Shown here piece by piece: positions 7,367-10,561 of a DNA stretch of 10,561 nt (its first letter is position 1; each line of letters starts with the position of its first letter). Both the position numbers and the translations under genes were made by a program. The notes beneath the pieces are model-generated. The model saw only the letters and a program-made list of their open reading frames with translations, did no database searches and was not told the origin of the DNA. The DNA comes from Candidatus Abyssobacteria bacterium SURF_5 (GTDB lineage: Bacteria; Abyssobacteria; SURF-5), in contig QZKU01000007.1 in assembly GCA_003598085.1 (NCBI GenBank), positions 1 to 10,561 of the forward strand. Direction: 5' to 3'.

Positions 7367-7906
7367 CTATTTCAAAGGCGAAGTCATTATGTAATCATTC
7401 TCTTCCTTCGTCCCGTGGCACTGGATGCACCCATCCGCTTTTCCGGCGGCTTCGACCTCGCCGGCGGCCGTATACTTCGCCCAGAACCAGTTCCCCGCCT
7501 CGGGGTTGAAACCTTCGCTCTTCAACATGACGGTGTAACTTTGAAGAGTCTTCGCCTGATCGTAGTTCTCCTTGACAATGACCGATCCGGGGGGAAGCGG
7601 CGCCTCTTTTTCAGTAATGGCGTCATATGCAGTTGCATTCACATAGGTTGTCAGCAAGACTCCGTGAGGCTCGGTTCCGGCATAAAAAGCGGATTTACCG
7701 GGCCACATCTCCCACCTCTCACGGTAATTTTCCTGCTGGAGATGCTGCCAGAGTGCGGGGCCCGCCGGCTCGATGGACGGCGGCTGCGCTTGCTGGGGAG
7801 CGGCCTGCGGCTGCGGTTCGGCCTCCTCAGCGCTCGCGAAAATCAGAGGAAAGAAAACTGCGGCAAGAACCAGCATCGCGCCCAGGGTCAATTTTCTGCA
7901 GTCCAT
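7367..7906 (-). CDS. Exported monohaem cytochrome, P460-type domain
   Basis: The 179-aa product has a Sec signal peptide (hydrophobic core about 7-23, likely cleavage after FASA at 26) and a Pro/Gln/Ala-rich linker (27-50). The globular domain carries GSVIVKENYDQ (107-117), YTVMLKSEGFNPEAGNWFWAKY (124-145, split as YTVMLKS and NPEAGNWFW) and a C-terminal haem site Cys160-Ile-Gln-Cys-His164, then DYIMTSPLK. A haem motif at the extreme C-terminus after a GxWFWxxY segment is the pattern of the cytochrome P460 / c'-beta family. Members oxidise hydroxylamine or bind NO, but many are uncharacterised. The ATG at 7904-7906 has AGGAG 7 nt upstream; longer in-frame starts lack a site. It is codirectional with the nar cluster, separated by 435 hairpin-rich bases, so cotranscription is uncertain. 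Confidence 0.75.
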   Translation of the reverse strand: MDCRKLTLGAMLVLAAVFFPLIFASAEEAEPQPQAAPQQAQPPSIEPAGPALWQHLQQENYRERWEMWPGKSAFYAGTEPHGVLLTTYVNATAYDAITEKEAPLPPGSVIVKENYDQAKTLQSYTVMLKSEGFNPEAGNWFWAKYTAAGEVEAAGKADGCIQCHGTKEENDYIMTSPLK

Positions 7907-8073
7907 TTGTTTCTCCTTTCTCTTCATGCAATGTAACTCCGCGTGAACATGAAATGTAGCCGGGGAATCGGAAGAACGGGGATGATCCAACGCCATACAG
8001 AAGTGATCACACCATAACATTGCGGCTGAAAAAGTGCTAGTGAAGGCGAGGAGTTCCGATCGGGGGGAGACCT

Positions 8074-8101
8074 GTAGGGGCGGGTTTCAAACCCGCCCGC
8101 G
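8074..8101 (+). repeat. GTAGGGGCGGGTTT palindromic repeat, copy 1
   Basis: The core at 8078-8098 is a perfect inverted repeat: arms GGGCGGGTTT and AAACCCGCCC around a single C. It is preceded by GTAGG and followed by GCG. An identical 28-base unit starts at 8151, 77 bp away, in the same orientation. This is a typical REP-type intergenic element. Confidence 0.85.
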
Positions 8102-8150
8102 GCGAGATGGCGGATTAGGAGGCAAATAAGAGCAAATCATCTATTGACCC

Positions 8151-8178
8151 GTAGGGGCGGGTTTCAAACCCGCCCGCG
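8151..8178 (+). repeat. GTAGGGGCGGGTTT palindromic repeat, copy 2
   Basis: This copy is identical to 8074-8101 across the 28-base unit, with palindromic core at 8155-8175. The sequences on either side of the two copies differ, so this is two insertions or amplification of the unit alone, not duplication of a longer segment. It lies 88 bp past the SDR stop codon. Confidence 0.85.
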
Positions 8179-8265
8179 CGAATACGAATGACAGAACGAA
8201 TTCTGGGAAGGCTGTTTGACCGGCAGGTTCGAATTCATTCGCATGGTCTGCGCGGGGGGAAGCCG

Positions 8266-9066
8266 CTAAATCCCTGCGTTGATGGTGAAGCCGCCGTCCA
8301 CCACGATTTTCGCGCCGGAAATGTAGCGCGCGGCGTCGGAGGCGAGAAACACGACGGCGCCCTTGATATCGTCGCCCGTCCCGAAAGAGTTGAGCGGGAT
8401 CAGGCCGAGCATCTTCTCCCCCCAGAGCTGATACAGGAAACTCTCCTTGTCCTTGAGCGTTTCCATCATTCCCTCTTCCATGTTGCCGGGGAGAATGGCG
8501 TTGACGCGGATATTGTGTTTGCCCCATTCAACCGCGAGCGAGCGCGTCAGCCCGACGAGCCCGATCTTTGACGTTGCATACGCGGCCATCCCGACAGCAA
8601 ACCCGACCTGCCCGTTCTCGCTCGAAAAGTTGATGATGCAGCCGGAATTCTGCTCGATCATGAATCTGCCGAATTGCTGACAGCAGAGAAACGCGCCGAG
8701 CAGATTCGTATTCATCATGTTGGTCCAGTCGCCGGCGCTCATGTCGGTCGAAGGAACAACGGTGCCGATGCCGGCATTGTTAACGAGAATGTCGCATCTG
8801 CCGTAGTGCTCTTTCACGTTCTTCGCGAGAGCGGCGACCTCATCCTCTTTCGTGATGTTGCATTCGAACGCCATGCAGTTGCGGCCGGTCTTCCTTAATT
8901 TCTCGACGGCTTCGTCGAGCGATGCCGATACGCTGCGGCTGCAAATGGCGACATCGGCGCCCGCCTCGGCCAATCCTTCCGCCGCATGGAAGCCGAGCCC
9001 GCGGCTGCCGCCGGTTACCACCGCCACTTTGCCGTCAAGTTTGAACAGTTCGAGTGCGTGTGCCAT
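8266..9066 (-). CDS. Short-chain dehydrogenase/reductase (classical SDR)
   Basis: This 266-aa NAD(P)-dependent oxidoreductase has a Rossmann fold. The cofactor loop TGGSRGLG is at 18-25, the structural NNAG motif at 96-99 and the helix-4 Asn in TNLLGAF near 121. The catalytic triad is Ser148/149 (NFSSENG), Tyr163 and Lys167 (YATSK), followed by the LPG turn (192-194) and the C-terminal GAKIVVDGGF block. Length and motifs are typical of gluconate 5-dehydrogenase-like and 3-oxoacyl-ACP reductase-like SDRs, and the substrate cannot be assigned. The position after the beta-2 strand has Ser-Arg-Ser (43-45, ICSRS), which is compatible with NADP preference. The ATG at 9066 has AGGGG 6 nt upstream. 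The gene is transcribed away from the DUF1328 gene, and no metabolic neighbour hints at a pathway. Confidence 0.9.
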   Translation of the reverse strand: MAHALELFKLDGKVAVVTGGSRGLGFHAAEGLAEAGADVAICSRSVSASLDEAVEKLRKTGRNCMAFECNITKEDEVAALAKNVKEHYGRCDILVNNAGIGTVVPSTDMSAGDWTNMMNTNLLGAFLCCQQFGRFMIEQNSGCIINFSSENGQVGFAVGMAAYATSKIGLVGLTRSLAVEWGKHNIRVNAILPGNMEEGMMETLKDKESFLYQLWGEKMLGLIPLNSFGTGDDIKGAVVFLASDAARYISGAKIVVDGGFTINAGI

Positions 9067-9107
9067 TGTCAGCCCCTTTTACTTTTCGATAATTTAATTG
9101 CTCATGG

Positions 9108-9136
9108 TTGATGCGGAGTACATACTGTCTTAGAAA
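9108..9136 (+). promoter_or_regulatory. Possible promoter of the DUF1328 gene
   Basis: TTGATG (9108-9113) and TAGAAA (9131-9136) are spaced 17 bp apart, each matching the sigma-70 consensus at 4 of 6 positions. The location 22 bp ahead of the start codon, in a 92-bp divergent gap with the SDR gene, is sensible. The match is weak. Confidence 0.3.
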
Positions 9137-9158
9137 CTCGTAACAAAAGGAGGCCATC

Positions 9159-9317
9159 ATGCTTGCATGGGTAGTTGTTTTCCTTATCATAGCTCTGGTC
9201 GCCGCTCTCTTCGGATTCACCGGAATCGTCGCTGCCGCCGCAGGGATCGCGCGAATTCTGTTCTTCATTTTCATCGTGCTGTTCGTCATCGCGCTGATAG
9301 CGCAATTAGTGCGATGA
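9159..9317 (+). CDS. Small DUF1328 / YtjA-family membrane protein
   Basis: The 52-aa product begins [20 protein letters not shown] and ends IALIAQLVR. It has two membrane-spanning helices (about 2-19 and 33-49) around a short [14 protein letters not shown] turn. This is the layout and sequence pattern of the UPF0391/DUF1328 family, represented by E. coli YtjA (53 aa). Function is unknown; members are small inner-membrane proteins often found near stress or envelope genes. A very strong ribosome binding site, AAAAGGAGG (9145-9153), sits 5 nt before the ATG, and codon use and length fit the family, so this is a real gene despite its size. It is the only plus-strand gene in the window, divergent from the SDR gene and convergent with the QueG-like gene. 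Confidence 0.9.
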   Translation: MLAWVVVFLIIALVAALFGFTGIVAAAAGIARILFFIFIVLFVIALIAQLVR

Positions 9318-9319
9318 CG

Positions 9320-9359
9320 GAGAGGTCGTCAAGTCGTACGGCGCCGGATCAGACCTCTC
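9320..9359. terminator. Possible hairpin between convergent genes
   Basis: GAGAGGTC (9320-9327) and GACCTCTC (9352-9359) are perfect 8-bp arms around a 24-nt loop. The structure lies between the stop codon of the DUF1328 gene (9315-9317) and the end of the QueG-like gene, whose stop codon it touches. No T-run follows on either strand, so a terminator role is only possible, not shown. Confidence 0.35.
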
Positions 9360-10392
9360 ATTCGTAGAGGGACCGAGTCTCGGTATCAAGGGCCGCAATG
9401 CGCGCGGCGGCCGCTTCGGGCGAGACCGCCTCGAGTGAACCGTCCGCATTCTGCACGATCACCCCGCTTTGCACCAGCAGTTTGTGCCGCCTTTTCCGCT
9501 CGTCCTTGTCGGGCGAGCAGATGAGTTGGCAGTTGCCGCACGTCAGGTACAGCTTGCTTTCCATCAGAACATGCTGATGCCCGCCCTCCATCGGCGGCCG
9601 CTTGTTGTAGGCCTCGATCCCCTTCATCAGGAGCGGCCCGAATTCAGCGTCGTCTTTCGGGAGAGGGAATCTGCCGGGCGACCAGGTCGACCATTTGCCC
9701 GACGCATGCAGGCCGGTGAATCCGCCGCAGACGTACTCGCAGCGCAGGTAGCTTCTTCGTCTCGAATAGGTGAACGTCTCGCCGCCGAGCGTCACCGAGT
9801 ACTCGTCTTCCGGGTCCATGAATTCGGATGCGCATGAGGCGATGCAAAGGCGGCAGCCGTCGCAGTAATTATCTTCCTTTGGCAACGGAGGCGTTGGCTC
9901 GAGCTCCGCCGCCGTCACGACCGCGCCGAGGATGATGGCCGCGCCTTCCTTCTTCGTGAGCACGTTGCCCGAAAGCCCGAACGAGCCAACGCCGGAGCGA
10001 ACCGCCAGATACCTCAGCGAGACGTCCGGAAACATGTCGATCGCGCCGCGCGGCGTATCCTGCCGGTACACCTCGTTCGGCGCAAGCGGAACGGCGGGAT
10101 ATCCTTTTTGCGAGAGAAACTTCGACAACTGGAGAGCGATTCCGCCCGACGTCAGATTGGTGCGGAAATTATCGCGCTCATGTGAGCGGCGGTCCTTCTT
10201 GGAGAGATACGGCGGAATCAGGCTCTGATCGAGCGGCAGCGCGAAGCATATCGCAGACTTCGCCTCCGGCAAAACATACGTCAGATCGGCTGAAGGCGGC
10301 CCGCCCGCAAGCGTTTCGAACGTCGCAATCCCCGCCGCGCACGTGCCTTCTTCTCCTACAAAATCCAGAACGACTTGATTCAAGCTTTTCAT
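9358..10392 (-). CDS. QueG-like 4Fe-4S protein (epoxyqueuosine reductase related)
   Basis: The 344-aa product resembles the QueG/reductive dehalogenase superfamily, whose members use a cobalamin and two 4Fe-4S clusters for reductive chemistry. The first cluster motif is Cys177-x2-Cys180-x2-Cys183-x3-Cys187. The second is Cys285-x2-Cys288-x3-Cys292-Ser-Pro (CGNCQLICSP), with Cys218 or Cys222 as a likely extra ligand. The segment SGVGSFGLSGNVLT...GAVVTAAELEPTPP (about 133-169) aligns in pattern with the QueG AGLGWIGKN...GEILTDLELEPD region. It is shorter than E. coli QueG (379 aa), lacks the usual Pro after Cys187, and the N-terminus is divergent, so true epoxyqueuosine reductase activity is doubtful. 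The ATG at 10392 has GGGAG 8 nt upstream; a GTG at 10407 lacks a site. No signal peptide; cytoplasmic. A good promoter lies just upstream (10423-10451). Confidence 0.7.
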   Translation of the reverse strand: MKSLNQVVLDFVGEEGTCAAGIATFETLAGGPPSADLTYVLPEAKSAICFALPLDQSLIPPYLSKKDRRSHERDNFRTNLTSGGIALQLSKFLSQKGYPAVPLAPNEVYRQDTPRGAIDMFPDVSLRYLAVRSGVGSFGLSGNVLTKKEGAAIILGAVVTAAELEPTPPLPKEDNYCDGCRLCIASCASEFMDPEDEYSVTLGGETFTYSRRRSYLRCEYVCGGFTGLHASGKWSTWSPGRFPLPKDDAEFGPLLMKGIEAYNKRPPMEGGHQHVLMESKLYLTCGNCQLICSPDKDERKRRHKLLVQSGVIVQNADGSLEAVSPEAAAARIAALDTETRSLYE

Positions 10393-10422
10393 GACACCCT
10401 CTCCCACCGGTTAAGTTGCGCT

Positions 10423-10451
10423 ATTCTATCGCATGCCGGAGAAATTGGCAA
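10423..10451 (-). promoter_or_regulatory. Sigma-70 promoter of the QueG-like gene
   Basis: Read on the minus strand, TTGCCA (10451-10446) and TAGAAT (10428-10423) are 17 bp apart, each matching the consensus at 5 of 6 positions. Transcription would start near 10416, giving a leader of roughly 24 nt before the ATG at 10392. Confidence 0.7.
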
Positions 10452-10461
10452 TACGAAAAAT

Positions 10462-10480
10462 GGGGACAGAGAGACTGTCC
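10462..10480. repeat. GGGGACAG-type hairpin
   Basis: GGACAG (10464-10469) and CTGTCC (10475-10480) form a perfect 6-bp stem with loop AGAGA, inside GGGGACAGAGAGACTGTCC. It shares the GGGGACAG head with the elements at 132, 6997 and 7221, and here lies between two divergent promoters. Confidence 0.55.
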
Positions 10481-10494
10481 GACGATTAAAGTTG

Positions 10495-10510
10495 TTGAAC
10501 TATAGTTCAA
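10495..10510. promoter_or_regulatory. Perfect 16-bp palindrome, operator candidate
   Basis: TTGAACTATAGTTCAA is fully self-complementary. Its centre lies about 58 bp upstream of the expected transcription start of the rightward promoter (10526-10554), a spacing more typical of activation than blockage. It also lies upstream of the leftward QueG-like promoter. The shape suits a dimeric helix-turn-helix regulator; I do not recognise the site. Confidence 0.55.
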
Positions 10511-10525
10511 GATATTAATTTATGG

Positions 10526-10554
10526 TTGACAATAGCCTCTTTTTGTGGTATCAT
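10526..10554 (+). promoter_or_regulatory. Strong rightward sigma-70 promoter
   Basis: A perfect -35 box TTGACA (10526-10531), a 17-bp spacer and TATCAT (10549-10554) make a near-consensus promoter, with TGG immediately before the -10 box forming an extended -10 element. Transcription should begin near 10561, the last base of the window, so the driven gene lies outside. Confidence 0.75.
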
Positions 10555-10561
10555 CTCCTTC

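Larger units (their letters stand above)
7907..8265. other. Non-coding region between cytochrome P460-type gene and SDR gene
   Basis: These 359 bases hold no gene. They include the leader of the P460-type cytochrome, an 8-bp palindrome GTGATCAC (8003-8010), two copies of a strong palindromic repeat (8074-8101 and 8151-8178), and an imperfect hairpin built on GAATTC sites (8185-8241) just past the SDR stop codon. I see no clear promoter for the cytochrome gene. Confidence 0.65.

Noticed and set aside
7355-7936. A 193-codon plus-strand frame opposite the P460-type cytochrome
   Set aside because: The minus strand has a signal peptide, a haem motif and a ribosome binding site; the plus-strand product has none of these.
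8074-8178. Possible CRISPR array
   Set aside because: Only two palindromic units with a 49-bp gap and no further repeats or cas genes; REP-type elements explain them better.
8185-8241. Hairpin of CGAATG/CATTCG and paired GAATTC sites as a terminator of the SDR gene
   Set aside because: The arms overlap and cannot all pair at once, the loop is long and no T-run follows.
9035-9289. An 84-codon minus-strand frame opposite the DUF1328 gene
   Set aside because: It overlaps the start of the SDR gene and the well-supported small plus-strand gene, and shows only a low-complexity Arg/Lys/Thr-rich product.

Overview
The window comes from a bacterial chromosome of fairly high GC content. It looks like an anaerobic or facultatively respiring Gram-negative lineage, possibly uncultivated. 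The evidence is a respiratory nitrate reductase operon with c-type cytochromes, a generic housekeeping gene set, and gene borders full of short palindromic repeats. No rRNA, tRNA, transposase or CRISPR array is visible, so taxonomy cannot be fixed from this sequence alone.

Layout. Positions 1-203 are non-coding, with two repeat-derived hairpins. Positions 204-6931 hold a compact minus-strand operon, read from high to low coordinates: a membrane-anchored dihaem cytochrome c (5867-6931), narG (2268-5870), narH (749-2236) and narJ (204-737). The cytochrome and narG overlap by 4 nt (ATGA). narG-narH and narH-narJ are separated by 31 and 11 nt. Positions 6932-7366 are non-coding and packed with hairpins. 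Positions 7367-7906 encode an exported monohaem cytochrome of the P460 type, also on the minus strand. Positions 7907-8265 are non-coding and carry two copies of a palindromic repeat. Positions 8266-9066 (minus) encode a short-chain dehydrogenase/reductase. It is divergent from a 52-codon membrane protein of the DUF1328/YtjA family (9159-9317, plus), a gene easily missed because of its size. Positions 9358-10392 (minus) encode a QueG-like protein with two 4Fe-4S motifs. The right edge holds a divergent promoter region with a perfect 16-bp palindrome and a near-consensus promoter firing out of the window.

How the genes work together. NarG and NarH keep all of their metal-ligand positions at the E. 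coli spacing (NarG His33/Cys37/Cys41/Cys76 and Asp206; NarH 15 Cys plus Trp220), and NarJ is the matching assembly chaperone. What is missing is NarI, the haem b quinol-oxidising membrane subunit. Its usual place after narJ holds only repeats, and a dihaem cytochrome c sits translationally coupled at the front of the operon instead. The layout resembles the narC-first operon of Thermus, minus narI. The P460-type cytochrome next door could act on reactive nitrogen compounds (hydroxylamine, NO), but that link is only by position.

The most interesting points are the narI-less cytochrome-NarGHJ module and its electron-transfer topology, the almost identical direct repeats bracketing that operon (87-139 and 7174-7228), a hairpin cluster with mutually exclusive pairings upstream of it, and the palindrome/promoter arrangement at the right edge.
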